A stretch of DNA of 64,000 nucleotides, taken from the NCBI RefSeq assembly GCF_029240215.1, contig NZ_JARBTK010000007.1, forward strand, positions 1 through 64,000, in the 5' to 3' direction. The position numbers were made by a program, and so were the translations under genes. This document shows positions 8,077-16,122 of this stretch, in pieces; position 1 is the first letter of the stretch, and the number at the start of each line of letters is the position of its first letter. The notes beneath the pieces are model-generated. The model did not search any database and was not told the origin of the DNA. It saw only the letters and a list, made by a program, of their open reading frames with translations. Origin of the DNA: Chryseobacterium sp. Its GTDB lineage: Bacteria; Bacteroidota; Bacteroidia; Flavobacteriales; Weeksellaceae.

Positions 8077-8259
8077 CTATCCGAAACATGCATTGTAATG
8101 AAGAGATCCCGGAACAATAGGATTTTGTCCACCGTTGTCATATACACATATATTAGAAGGGCATAGATACCATCCTGGCTGGCAATTACCATTTTCGTCT
8201 GGAAATCTTATGTTTCCACCATTAATTTTCATTAGATTTTTTCTTGTTAACTTTTTCAT
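8077..8259 (-). CDS. Bacteriocin-like peptide precursor with double-glycine leader
   Basis: The 60-aa product begins MKKLTRKNLMKINGG, a short charged leader ending in Gly-Gly of the kind cut and exported by peptidase-containing ABC transporters. It closely resembles the leader of the bacteriocin-like peptide family common in Chryseobacterium (known by recall). The core of about 45 residues (from NIRFPDENG) has four Cys, Gly/Asn/Pro-rich stretches and ends NACFG. No processing transporter, modification enzyme or immunity gene is adjacent, so export must use a remote machine. It may be a bacteriocin, a signal peptide or a secreted effector. It faces hemB with a shared terminator. Confidence 0.8.
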   Translation of the reverse strand: MKKLTRKNLMKINGGNIRFPDENGNCQPGWYLCPSNICVYDNGGQNPIVPGSLHYNACFG

Positions 8260-8305
8260 AATAATATTTTTTTGATTAGTGAAAAACTAAATTAACAAAA
8301 AAATA

Positions 8306-9034
8306 TCACATAATATCAAAATCTTTTCCTTTGGTGAATTTTGCTGCAAAAGGTGCTTGATTTCCTGAATATTTTAAAACAAAATGTTTTTTAGTATCCG
8401 TATCAACTTTGGCATCAACTTCCACATCCTCCGTTTGAAAACTCACATCTAGACCAATACCTGATTCTTTCTCCAAGAAAATTTCTACACTTTCAGCATA
8501 AAAAAGTGAGGTGCTTAAATAATTGAATTTAATATTCTTCCGGTAAGTTTTTGATTTTGAATCTGTGAACTCTGAATATTTCCTAAGAATTTCAATTCCG
8601 GGAGAATCAATATTGGTAATTCTTGATTTTGTTACTCCGTTCACGCGTACAGAAAAACTTTTGGCATTATTGATATTTCCATTAACTCCAATATTGAATA
8701 AAGATGGCAACGAAAGACCATATTCAACCATATTTTCCTTTGTAAATTCAAAATCGGGAATCAAAGCCGGATGTTTTGGAACATTCAAAAGTTGATCTTT
8801 AACTGTTTTCAATTGCTCTTCAGAAAAGAGAAAACCAATGAGATTATTGTTGGTTGTTCTCCAGTTTCTTCCGTTCCATTCGTAGATTTCGCAGAGCAAA
8901 GTATCTATAGAAGAATGGGGCAGAAGATCAATGTCCTGCCATTTAAAAACTTCTTTCGCGTATGGTCTTCGGTTAATCAGATTTATTCCGAGATCCGAAG
9001 CCAGCAAATCTGTCAGTTGTTGGTTATTTTCCAT
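8306..9034 (-). CDS. Hypothetical protein, 242 aa, possibly gasdermin-like
   Basis: No signal peptide or membrane helix is visible. The C-terminal two thirds alternate short amphipathic strands: SFSVRVNGVTKSRITNI, FNYLSTSLFYAESVEIFL, GLDVSFQTEDVEVDAKV, and a final FVLKYSGNQAPFAAKFTKG. The order of elements (a ks-RI strand, a serine-containing hairpin, then a P-FAaK strand near the end) reminds me of bacterial gasdermins, which are about 250-270 aa. However, the palmitoylated N-terminal Cys of many bacterial gasdermins is absent and no protease gene is adjacent. The function is unassigned; the gasdermin idea is speculation to be tested by structure prediction. Confidence 0.75.
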   Translation of the reverse strand: MENNQQLTDLLASDLGINLINRRPYAKEVFKWQDIDLLPHSSIDTLLCEIYEWNGRNWRTTNNNLIGFLFSEEQLKTVKDQLLNVPKHPALIPDFEFTKENMVEYGLSLPSLFNIGVNGNINNAKSFSVRVNGVTKSRITNIDSPGIEILRKYSEFTDSKSKTYRKNIKFNYLSTSLFYAESVEIFLEKESGIGLDVSFQTEDVEVDAKVDTDTKKHFVLKYSGNQAPFAAKFTKGKDFDIM

Positions 9035-9340
9035 AAAATTTAAATTGTGATTGGTGATTTAAATTTAAGAAAAATACCAATTGATATGATTCAGGAAAAG
9101 AAAATTGTTTTAAAATTTACAGCCAGCCATTATGATCACTTAATATTAAGCACAAAGTTTGTCATTCCGTTAGAAATCTAAACGACAAAACTATTTTACA
9201 ACCTTTGCTCCTTACGTGATGATAAAATGAGAGTTAATTTAAATTCACAACGTTCAAAATAACCTTAAATTTTCATAAAACTAAACCATCCGTTTTTTTA
9301 ATCTGAAATTTAAATTCAAAAAAACTTTATCTTTGCCTTT
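9035..9340. other. Gene-free spacer with one half-copy of the GTCATTCCG repeat
   Basis: About 306 bases without a gene lie between divergent genes. A partial family-1 repeat (AGTTTGTCATTCCGTTAGAAATCT, around 9155-9180) and the lptB -7 element at the right end are the only features seen. The rest is AT-rich without recognisable structure. Confidence 0.6.
9328..9335 (+). promoter_or_regulatory. -7 element of lptB, predicting a nearly leaderless mRNA
   Basis: TATCTTTG is a perfect TAnnTTTG match and ends only five bases before the ATG at 9341. Transcription should start about 5-7 bases after the element, at or next to the start codon. Confidence 0.65.
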
Positions 9341-10402
9341 ATGATTTTACGAGGAGAAAACTTAATCAAAGAATACGGTCCGAAAAAAGTTGTAAAAGGC
9401 GTTTCTGTAGAAGTTCAACAGGGAGAAATTGTTGGTTTGCTTGGTCCAAACGGAGCCGGGAAAACGACTTCATTTTATATGATCGTAGGTTTGGTAAAGC
9501 CAACCTCCGGAAAAATTTTCCTCGATAAACAGGAGATCACGACCGATGCGATGTATCGAAGAGCCCAAAAAGGAATCGGTTATCTTGCACAGGAAGCATC
9601 CGTTTTCAGAAAATTATCTGTTGAAGATAATATCATGGGTGTTTTACAGCTAACGAAACTTTCAAAACGCGAGCAACAAATTAAATGTGATGAACTGATC
9701 GAAGAATTTTCTTTACAGCACGTCCGTAAAAACCGTGGAGATTTACTTTCAGGTGGTGAAAGACGTAGAACTGAGATCGCAAGATGTTTAGCAACCAGTC
9801 CGAGTTTTATTTTGCTGGATGAACCTTTTGCGGGAGTTGACCCGATTGCTGTGGAAGACATTCAGAAAATCGTAAGAAGTCTGACCGACAAAAATATAGG
9901 AATTCTGATTACCGATCACAACGTACAGCAGACTTTGGCGATCACCAACAAAACTTACATCATGTTTGAAGGAAAGATTTTAAAAGAAGGTCTTCCTGAA
10001 GAACTGGCAAACGATCCTCAGGTAAGAGAAGCCTATTTAGGGGAAAATTTTGTTTACCAGAGTATTTTCGACAAACCAAGTAAGAAAAAACATGCGTACA
10101 ATATCTGGGCAGGAAATTTTGATTCTAAATCTCAGTTTCAAAGTTTCGTAGATGAAAATTTCGCTCAGTTTGACGATTTGAGATTGATGTATGGGTTTGA
10201 AGACATCAGTTTTTCATCATTAGGAAATTCAGAAATCCAACATATTTTCAATGATATCGTAGATAAAAATGCCAACAACTCTTTTGTTTTTCAAAAGAAA
10301 GAAATCAATATGCAATATTCTCTCGAACAGGCAGAAGCGGAATCGAAAGCTGCAAGCAAACCTGACCTGCATTATCTTACAACATATATGTTTGAAGGAT
10401 AA
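9341..10402 (+). CDS. lptB: LPS export ATPase LptB with extra C-terminal Imm22-like domain
   Basis: Residues 1 to about 240 form a complete LptB, the ATPase that powers lipopolysaccharide extraction with LptFG: Walker A GPNGAGKTT, signature LSGGERRR, Walker B FILLDEPFAG, switch His in ITDHNVQQTL, and the family ending REAYLGENF. LptB normally ends there (about 240 aa). This protein continues for about 110 residues to 353. The extension contains NIWAGNFDSKSQFQSFVDENF, which resembles the start of Imm22-type immunity domains (W-x-GNF followed by an acidic helix); that assignment is tentative. It reads in frame with no stop, so it is a fusion rather than a neighbour. An AT-rich unknown gene follows 23 bases later. 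Confidence 0.9.
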   Translation: MILRGENLIKEYGPKKVVKGVSVEVQQGEIVGLLGPNGAGKTTSFYMIVGLVKPTSGKIFLDKQEITTDAMYRRAQKGIGYLAQEASVFRKLSVEDNIMGVLQLTKLSKREQQIKCDELIEEFSLQHVRKNRGDLLSGGERRRTEIARCLATSPSFILLDEPFAGVDPIAVEDIQKIVRSLTDKNIGILITDHNVQQTLAITNKTYIMFEGKILKEGLPEELANDPQVREAYLGENFVYQSIFDKPSKKKHAYNIWAGNFDSKSQFQSFVDENFAQFDDLRLMYGFEDISFSSLGNSEIQHIFNDIVDKNANNSFVFQKKEINMQYSLEQAEAESKAASKPDLHYLTTYMFEG

Positions 10403-10425
10403 TCCTTAATAAAGTATTTAAGAAT

Positions 10426-11007
10426 ATGTTTTTTAAAAACTTGTTTAATAAAAGAAGGACTAACGCTTATTCTAAATCAAGTGATCTTTCTAAGATTGAG
10501 TATTTTGAAAAATATCAACTTCATAAACTATTCAATTTATTACATCAAGCTGAAGTATTACTCGAAGAACTTGCTTTAACAAATTCGGACTTGAAATTCT
10601 TGAAGTTTAAAAATGTTTTAATTGAAGAAATTTATGAGGTAGAGGGAGATAATGTTGCGGATTTTACAAATATCTGGAATTGGTTTAAGCCAAATAAAGA
10701 ATGGAGACAATTTACCGAATCTAAAGGAATGGAAATAGGTTCTCAAATATTTAATATTACCGATATTTGGAAGATAGATGATGATTTTATTTCTGGAAGT
10801 AAAGTTTTTTTGGATAACGAATATGGAGTTATTCTTGATAAAGAAAAAAATAATAATTTTGGAATTATTAAATGGGATACACCGAAAGAAATAGATGAAG
10901 AAGATTGGATTGGGATGTTTGGTACATTTAAGGAGTCAGGAGGTGTAATTGTAGATAAAAGTCACCCATTTAAATATATTGATGATCATGGAAGTTTTAA
11001 AAAATAG
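10426..11007 (+). CDS. Hypothetical protein, 193 aa, acidic, possible immunity-type protein
   Basis: This soluble protein has no signal peptide and is rich in Lys, Asp, Glu, Trp and Phe. The N-terminal half is helical (SKIEYFEKYQLHKLFNLLHQAEVLLEEL) and the C-terminal half beta-rich (GVILDKEKNNNFGIIKWDTPKEID, EEDWIGMFGTF). I recognise no family. Base composition is clearly more AT-rich than lptB or the ABC gene around it, which suggests a later arrival. It follows the Imm22-like extension of LptB by 23 bases, and acidic Trp-rich proteins of this size are often toxin-immunity proteins in this phylum; this role is an inference. A terminator follows. Confidence 0.75.
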   Translation: MFFKNLFNKRRTNAYSKSSDLSKIEYFEKYQLHKLFNLLHQAEVLLEELALTNSDLKFLKFKNVLIEEIYEVEGDNVADFTNIWNWFKPNKEWRQFTESKGMEIGSQIFNITDIWKIDDDFISGSKVFLDNEYGVILDKEKNNNFGIIKWDTPKEIDEEDWIGMFGTFKESGGVIVDKSHPFKYIDDHGSFKK

Positions 11008-11043
11008 CTTAGAAGGAAAGAATTATTTGCCTTAAAAAATAAT

Positions 11044-11083
11044 AAAACGTACCTTTTCTCTCAGAAACGGTACGTTTTTCTTT
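11044..11083 (+). terminator. Terminator after the 193-aa gene
   Basis: AAAACGTACC and GGTACGTTTTT enclose a 14-base loop and are followed by CTTTT, 14 bases before the next ATG. Confidence 0.75.
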
Positions 11084-11095
11084 TAACACCAATTC

Positions 11096-12898
11096 ATGGC
11101 AAAACCTTTTAACAGAACAGTCACTTTATTTGGAATTTACAAGCAGTTGATTCCTTTTATTAAGCCTTATCGTTTAATGATTTACGGAACTTTGTTTCTT
11201 ACTTTTCTCGGAGCTTTGGCGGCTCAGGTCAATCCTTTGGTCTTAAAATATACGGTAGATGAAGTTACAAAACTGACTCATTTGCCAGATCCGATGAATG
11301 AAGGAATTCATATTTTAATTATTATTTCAATCATTTTATTGGGTAAAGAACTACTGAATATTTTCATCAATTTCGGACAGAAATTTTATGGTGAAAAGAT
11401 CAGAATCAATGTCAGTTCGGTTTTAGCGCAATCAGCAATTGATAAAATTCTGACCTACAGAGTCGCTTATTTTAATGATGAGAACCACGAGTCAGGAAAG
11501 CTTCAGATCAGAATCGATCGCGGAATTGAAAGTCTGACGAGACTGGTTCAGAACTTCTTCATTGATATGCTTCCCTTGTTTTCAAATGCATTTATTGCTT
11601 TGATTATAATGTATATGCAGAATGTTTATGTTGGGATTGTTTCTACGGTTATCGTTCCTATTTATTTTTATATCAGTTCGTTACAGGCTAAAAAATTAGG
11701 AGGCGTGAGAAGAACTTTGAGAAATCAGCGAGAGCAAAAAACTTCCGGACTTTTAAATCTGATCAATTCAATTATGGTCATTAAAAGTTTTGTCCGTGAA
11801 AAATTTGAAGGCAAAAAACAGTATGATCTTCAGATGCAGTTGATGGGAAGCCAGATGTTTACAAGAAAAACCAATTTTATCTATGACGGTTTGAAAACTT
11901 TTATCGAGCAGTTCGGAGTGGTTTTAATTATACTTTTAACGGTTTATCTGGTTTTGGATCAGCAAATGACAATCGGTGCAATCATGCTTCATATTATGTT
12001 ATTTAATAATGTTTCGGCACCGATTCGGCAGTTGCACAGGATTTATGATGATATGAATGATGCGATGATTTATGCTGAAGGATATTTTGATATTTTAAAT
12101 GCCGAAAACGAAGAGGAACCCAACGGAACTTTCATTGAAAACAAAATCACAGGAAATTTTGAATTAAAAAATGTCAACTTCACTTATCCGAACGGTACAA
12201 AAGCTTTGAATAATGTTTCGATGGTGATTGAAAACGGTAAAACGACTGCTTTGGTCGGTTTAAGCGGAGCAGGAAAATCTACGATTATCAATCTTTTATG
12301 TAAATTCTACCTTCCCGATTCAGGCAAAATTATGTTAGATAAAGTTGATTTAAATGATTTTGAAAACTCTTACTTAAGGAATGATCTCGGTTTGGTGTTG
12401 CAGAAAAATCATATTTTTCAGGGAAGTATTGAGGACAACATCCGTTATGGAAATATGAATGCAAGTTTTGAAGAAATCCAGGAAGCTGCAAAAAAAGCCT
12501 ATCTCCATGATCAGATTATGGATCTTCCTCAAAAATACAATCATGATGCAACCCAACTTTCTGGCGGACAACAACAGAGAATAGCCATCGCAAGATTATT
12601 CTTAAAAAATCCCCCGATCATTTTTCTGGATGAACCGACTGCAAGTCTGGATGCGATCGCAACTGAGCAGATTAAAAACTCTTTGGATGCCATCAAAGAA
12701 GGAAGAACGGTTGTGATTATTTCTCATTCACTTTCTCAGATTTTAGATTCAGATAAAATTTATGTGATGAAAAAAGGAGAGGTGGTAGAAAGCGGAACTC
12801 ACGACGAACTTTTTGAAAAAGACGGATCGTACAGAGAGATTTTTGATGCTTCGGCAAGAAGTTTAAATCTGGATCGTCTGATAAAAACCTACAAATAA
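11096..12898 (+). CDS. ABC exporter, fused membrane and ATPase domains (MsbA-like)
   Basis: This 600-aa half-transporter has six transmembrane helices in the first 320 residues (ABC type I exporter fold, e.g. LMIYGTLFLTFLGALAAQ, ILIIISIILLGKEL) and a nucleotide-binding domain from about residue 350: Walker A GLSGAGKST, Q-loop LGLVLQKNH, signature LSGGQQQR, Walker B PIIFLDEPTAS, and switch His in ISHSLSQIL. It probably works as a homodimer exporting lipids, peptides or drugs; the substrate cannot be read. The WYL regulator starts five bases after its stop, so the two form an operon and the regulator may control the exporter. Confidence 0.93.
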   Translation: MAKPFNRTVTLFGIYKQLIPFIKPYRLMIYGTLFLTFLGALAAQVNPLVLKYTVDEVTKLTHLPDPMNEGIHILIIISIILLGKELLNIFINFGQKFYGEKIRINVSSVLAQSAIDKILTYRVAYFNDENHESGKLQIRIDRGIESLTRLVQNFFIDMLPLFSNAFIALIIMYMQNVYVGIVSTVIVPIYFYISSLQAKKLGGVRRTLRNQREQKTSGLLNLINSIMVIKSFVREKFEGKKQYDLQMQLMGSQMFTRKTNFIYDGLKTFIEQFGVVLIILLTVYLVLDQQMTIGAIMLHIMLFNNVSAPIRQLHRIYDDMNDAMIYAEGYFDILNAENEEEPNGTFIENKITGNFELKNVNFTYPNGTKALNNVSMVIENGKTTALVGLSGAGKSTIINLLCKFYLPDSGKIMLDKVDLNDFENSYLRNDLGLVLQKNHIFQGSIEDNIRYGNMNASFEEIQEAAKKAYLHDQIMDLPQKYNHDATQLSGGQQQRIAIARLFLKNPPIIFLDEPTASLDAIATEQIKNSLDAIKEGRTVVIISHSLSQILDSDKIYVMKKGEVVESGTHDELFEKDGSYREIFDASARSLNLDRLIKTYK

Positions 12899-12903
12899 AT
12901 TCA

Positions 12904-13854
12904 ATGAACGATCATTATCTCAAAAAACTAGATCGGGTAACTGCAATTCTCACGCAATTACAATCGAAACCATTGGTACGTGCACAAGATTTGGCTGAAA
13001 AATTTGAAGTAAGTATAAGAACAATTTACCGTGACATCAAAACGCTTGAAAACGCTGGAATTCCGATTATTGGCGAAGCGGGAAGCGGTTATTCTCTGAT
13101 GGATGGTTACAAACTTCCGCCCGTGATGTTTACAAAAGAGGAGGTTTTAAGTTTCATTACCGCAGAAAAACTGATGCAAAAATTTTCGCATCAAAGTTTG
13201 GGAAATTATTATCAGACGGCAATGGAAAAGCTGCGTTCGGTATTGAGGCATTCTGATAAAAATTTAATTCAGAATATTGAAAATCAGATTGATATTTTTG
13301 ATTACAGTCCGAAATCTGATGATTCTATAAAAAATGTGATTCCGATTATTCTGGAAAGTATTGCCGAGAAAAAACAACTTTCAATTGAATATCAAAGTGT
13401 TGAAGGAAAAGTTTCAAATCGTGTAATCGAAGCCGTTGGAATTTTTTATGAATTTACTTACTGGTACATCATGGCTTTTTGCACCTTGAGGAAAGATTTC
13501 AGACAGTTCAGAGTCGACAGGATTTTGAAGATTTCTAAAACAGAAATCGCTTTTTCTCAGGAATACGGAAAAATCAACGACCATCGAAGAATTGCATCAA
13601 AAAACATCACAAAAGTAAAATTGTTGGTCGATAAAAAAATAATGGGATATTTAATTAATTCTAAAAGCTATTACGGATTGATTGAAGAAAAAGAAACCGA
13701 AAAAGGCATCGAGATGACCTTTGAAACGGAATGGATTGATGAGGGTTTCCCGCGCTGGCTGATTACTTTTGCAGATTATGCCGAAATTCTGGAACCGGAA
13801 TTGTTAAAGGTAAAAATGAAAAAATTAATTAATAGAATTTCAGAAAGAATTTAA
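12904..13854 (+). CDS. YafY-family transcriptional regulator (HTH_11 plus WYL domains)
   Basis: The 316-aa protein starts with a DeoR-like winged helix (LVRAQDLAEKFEVSIRTIYRDIKTLENAGIPIIGEAGSGYSL, about residues 23-65) and carries a WYL domain from about 150 (LSIEYQSVEGKVSNRVIEAVGIFYEFTYWYIMAFC, FRQFRVDRI). WYL regulators bind small ligands or nucleic-acid signals and usually repress nearby genes. Five bases separate it from the exporter, so autoregulation of this pair is a reasonable inference. Length and domain order are normal. Confidence 0.92.
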   Translation: MNDHYLKKLDRVTAILTQLQSKPLVRAQDLAEKFEVSIRTIYRDIKTLENAGIPIIGEAGSGYSLMDGYKLPPVMFTKEEVLSFITAEKLMQKFSHQSLGNYYQTAMEKLRSVLRHSDKNLIQNIENQIDIFDYSPKSDDSIKNVIPIILESIAEKKQLSIEYQSVEGKVSNRVIEAVGIFYEFTYWYIMAFCTLRKDFRQFRVDRILKISKTEIAFSQEYGKINDHRRIASKNITKVKLLVDKKIMGYLINSKSYYGLIEEKETEKGIEMTFETEWIDEGFPRWLITFADYAEILEPELLKVKMKKLINRISERI

Positions 13855-13921
13855 AAGATGGTTTTAAAAAGAAAATCAGAGAATTTCTCCTATTAATCTA
13901 ATTAGTTAAATAAAAACTCCA

Positions 13922-14061
13922 CGTCAGTTTGAGTGTTTTAAGAAACAAAATGGAAAAAAATGTATCGAGAACTACTGAACCCTTCACAAAATCTCTTTCA
14001 AACAAAGACATTAATTAAAAACTTCTCGATACGATTTTTTCAAAATCTACTCGAAGTGACG
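13922..14061. repeat. Dispersed palindromic repeat, family 2 (CGTCA-TCGAG / ATCGAGAA), copy A
   Basis: The ends CGTCAGTTTGAGTG and cACTCGAAGTGACG are inverted, with inner words TATCGAGAAC and CTTCTCGATACGA also inverted. Other copies lie at 39131-39247, 62393-62494 and a half-copy at 57659-57695. The elements hold no ORF and sit only between genes, as expected of MITE- or REP-like sequences. Confidence 0.75.
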
Positions 14062-14079
14062 ATAGTATAGATTTTAACA

Positions 14080-14114
14080 AAAAAACTTTCAGAAAAATTC
14101 CGAAAGCTTTTTTT
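14080..14114 (-). terminator. Terminator of the DinB gene
   Basis: On the minus strand, AGCTTTCGGAATTTTTCTGAAAGTTTTTTTG forms a stem with a T-run directly after the stop. Confidence 0.7.
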
Positions 14115-14121
14115 AAGTTGA

Positions 14122-14619
14122 TTAAATGCTAAATCTTTCCCAGAAAAAAGGTGGCTCAATTCCTAAAGCTCTCAGGTAAACAAATCCCTGTCCACGGTGA
14201 TGAACTTCATTGTCAACGAAATAAAGAATATTCTGATAAACCGGAAACTCATACTGACCAAATAAATTAAAAGTTTCCTGAAATTTTTCTTCTGAAATCT
14301 GATTGAAATAATGGTTGATTACTTCGGTTTCTTCGTCCCATTTTTTCAGGATGTCTTCTTTAGTTTTTGGTTGAAAAGCTTCCTCTGAAAATCCTTCGAT
14401 TTGCGCTTCTACAATTCCTCTCAAACCCGGACCGGCAATGCTGATCAATTCAACTGCCAATTTCGCAAATGGTCTCATTCCGCCGATGGAAAATTCGAAT
14501 AAATCTTTTTCAGGGAACATCTCGATCACTCTTCTGGTGAGGTTTCTATGTCCTTGCCAATGTTCTAATAATTGTGCTGAAGAGATAAACTGTTTCGTTG
14601 CTGTTGCTGTAGTTGTCAT
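14122..14619 (-). CDS. DinB family protein, 165 aa
   Basis: The DinB fold is a four-helix bundle with a metal site of three His. Candidates here are LLEHWQGHRNL near residue 18-23 and the C-terminal YFVDNEVHHRGQGFVYLRALGIEPP, where HHRGQ is a hallmark of the family. Length is typical. Members act as metal-dependent hydrolases or thiol transferases (for example with bacillithiol), and many have no known substrate. The gene is monocistronic with its own terminator and is convergent with the WYL regulator. Confidence 0.88.
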   Translation of the reverse strand: MTTTATATKQFISSAQLLEHWQGHRNLTRRVIEMFPEKDLFEFSIGGMRPFAKLAVELISIAGPGLRGIVEAQIEGFSEEAFQPKTKEDILKKWDEETEVINHYFNQISEEKFQETFNLFGQYEFPVYQNILYFVDNEVHHRGQGFVYLRALGIEPPFFWERFSI

Positions 14620-14802
14620 AATATTTAATTTTATTTGTTAATGTTAAGACAAAGGTAAGTCGACGTTATGACAACAGATTGTCAGTAGGTTTTTTGGGAT
14701 TTAATTTTTTTTTCTTTAATTGTTAAATAAAATTCATCAGTTTGCGTTAAGTAAATAATTGGCAGCGAAATTGATGCTCAACTTTAAAATTTAGATTAAA
14801 AA

Positions 14803-15375
14803 ATGAAAAGAATTATTGTTGCAGGAATCATTGGTTTTACTGTGCTGTCATGTAATAAAGTAGAAGACAAAATCAATGAAACCGTACAGCAGACTAAAGA
14901 AAAAGTACAGCAAGAAGCTCAGAAAGTAATGGAAGAAACTGTTAGTGAATCGATTAATTCGCTAACTCACTCACAGGATGTTAAATTTGATGATGTTTTT
15001 AAAAATGCCGGAACTAATATGATTTCGGAAGCAAAAGGAAAAACTTTTAAATTTCCGAATGGTACCGAAGGGTTTATTTTTAAATATAAAGCCGACAAAG
15101 CTGTATTAATTCCTTTTTTGGAAAACCAGCTAACAACTGATGAAAGCAAATCAGATCAGAAAGTCCGGAGAATTGACGGACAAAGTATTGTAGATAAAAT
15201 AAGTTTAGTTGAGAAATTTCTTCCCGAAAATACTGTTGATACAGGTTTTCTTGAAGATATGAAAAATGATCAGAGTATAGAATATTATAAGCTAAAAAGA
15301 TTTCCAAACAGCAGTACAATCATCTACAATCCGAAAAATCAGACCGTTTTACAATATGTAGAGGTAGATAAATAA
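14803..15375 (+). CDS. Lipoprotein of unknown function, 190 aa
   Basis: The N-terminus MKRIIVAGIIGFTVLSCNK contains a lipobox (TVLSC, Cys at residue 17), so the protein should be lipid-anchored. Residues 18-50 are a charged Gln/Lys/Glu-rich stretch (NETVQQTKEKVQQEAQKVMEE) predicted as coiled coil, followed by an alpha/beta domain without recognised motifs. It is a single gene with a terminator right after the stop. No function can be named. Confidence 0.82.
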   Translation: MKRIIVAGIIGFTVLSCNKVEDKINETVQQTKEKVQQEAQKVMEETVSESINSLTHSQDVKFDDVFKNAGTNMISEAKGKTFKFPNGTEGFIFKYKADKAVLIPFLENQLTTDESKSDQKVRRIDGQSIVDKISLVEKFLPENTVDTGFLEDMKNDQSIEYYKLKRFPNSSTIIYNPKNQTVLQYVEVDK

Positions 15376-15383
15376 TTTTGAAT

Positions 15384-15412
15384 GAGACCGGTTTTATTAA
15401 CCGGTCTTTTTT
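15384..15412 (+). terminator. Terminator after the lipoprotein gene
   Basis: AGACCGGTTttattAACCGGTCTTTTTT is a perfect nine-base stem with five-base loop and T-run. Confidence 0.85.
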
Positions 15413-15552
15413 ATGATGTGTAACTGGGAATTTATTTTTAGTTTCTAAAGCTTTCCTGTTTTTTACTTTTGAAATTGTACAAAATAAACTATTTTAGTCT
15501 TATGAAATCGCCATGATTGCGTATGGCTTTTAAAGACAATGAAAATTTACAT

Positions 15553-16122
15553 ATGAAAATTTACACCAAAACAGGTGACAAAGGACAAACCGCTTTGTAC
15601 GGCGGAACCCGTGTTTCCAAGGCGAGTGCGAGAGTAGAAAGTTACGGAAACATTGATGAGCTCAATTCGTTCATCGGAATTTCAAAAAGCCATATTACTG
15701 ATGATGAGGTTTTAATACAATTAAAGAAAATTCAGTTTGATTTGTTTACGGTTGGCTCCGAAGCAGCAACCCCGGTTGATAAACTGATGTTGGCAAATGG
15801 AAAATCCCGGCTTCCTTTAATTATTACAGATAAAGAAATCGAAGAGTTGGAAAACTGGATGGATGCTTTTGAAGAAAAACTCGAGCCATTACAATACTTT
15901 ATTCTTCCCGGTGGCGGAAAATCTGCAACATTTTTGCATGCTGCGAGAACGATTTGCAGAAGAGCCGAACGTTCTTTGGTTTTTTTAAATGAATCTGAAG
16001 AAGTGCGTCCAGAATTGATAAAGTATCTCAACAGACTTTCAGATTATCTTTTTGTTTTAGCAAGATATATTTCAAAAATCAACGACGAACCGGAAGAATA
16101 CTGGAACCCGAATGAAAGATAA
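15553..16122 (+). CDS. Cob(I)alamin adenosyltransferase (PduO type)
   Basis: This enzyme transfers the adenosyl group of ATP to cob(I)alamin, making adenosylcobalamin. The product starts MKIYTKTGDKGQTALYGG, the conserved ATP-binding N-terminus of the PduO family, and has TICRRAERSL in the C-terminal half, also family-typical. The ORF track opens 36 bases upstream (15517), but the family starts at the second Met, so 15553 is chosen (189 aa). The thiamine pyrophosphokinase gene overlaps its end by 11 bases, indicating translational coupling of two cofactor genes. No cobalamin riboswitch was seen upstream. Confidence 0.93.
   Translation: MKIYTKTGDKGQTALYGGTRVSKASARVESYGNIDELNSFIGISKSHITDDEVLIQLKKIQFDLFTVGSEAATPVDKLMLANGKSRLPLIITDKEIEELENWMDAFEEKLEPLQYFILPGGGKSATFLHAARTICRRAERSLVFLNESEEVRPELIKYLNRLSDYLFVLARYISKINDEPEEYWNPNER

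Noticed and set aside
15413-15552. Cobalamin riboswitch upstream of the adenosyltransferase gene
   Set aside because: The spacer is only about 140 bases and lacks the B12-box GCCACTG-like sequence.
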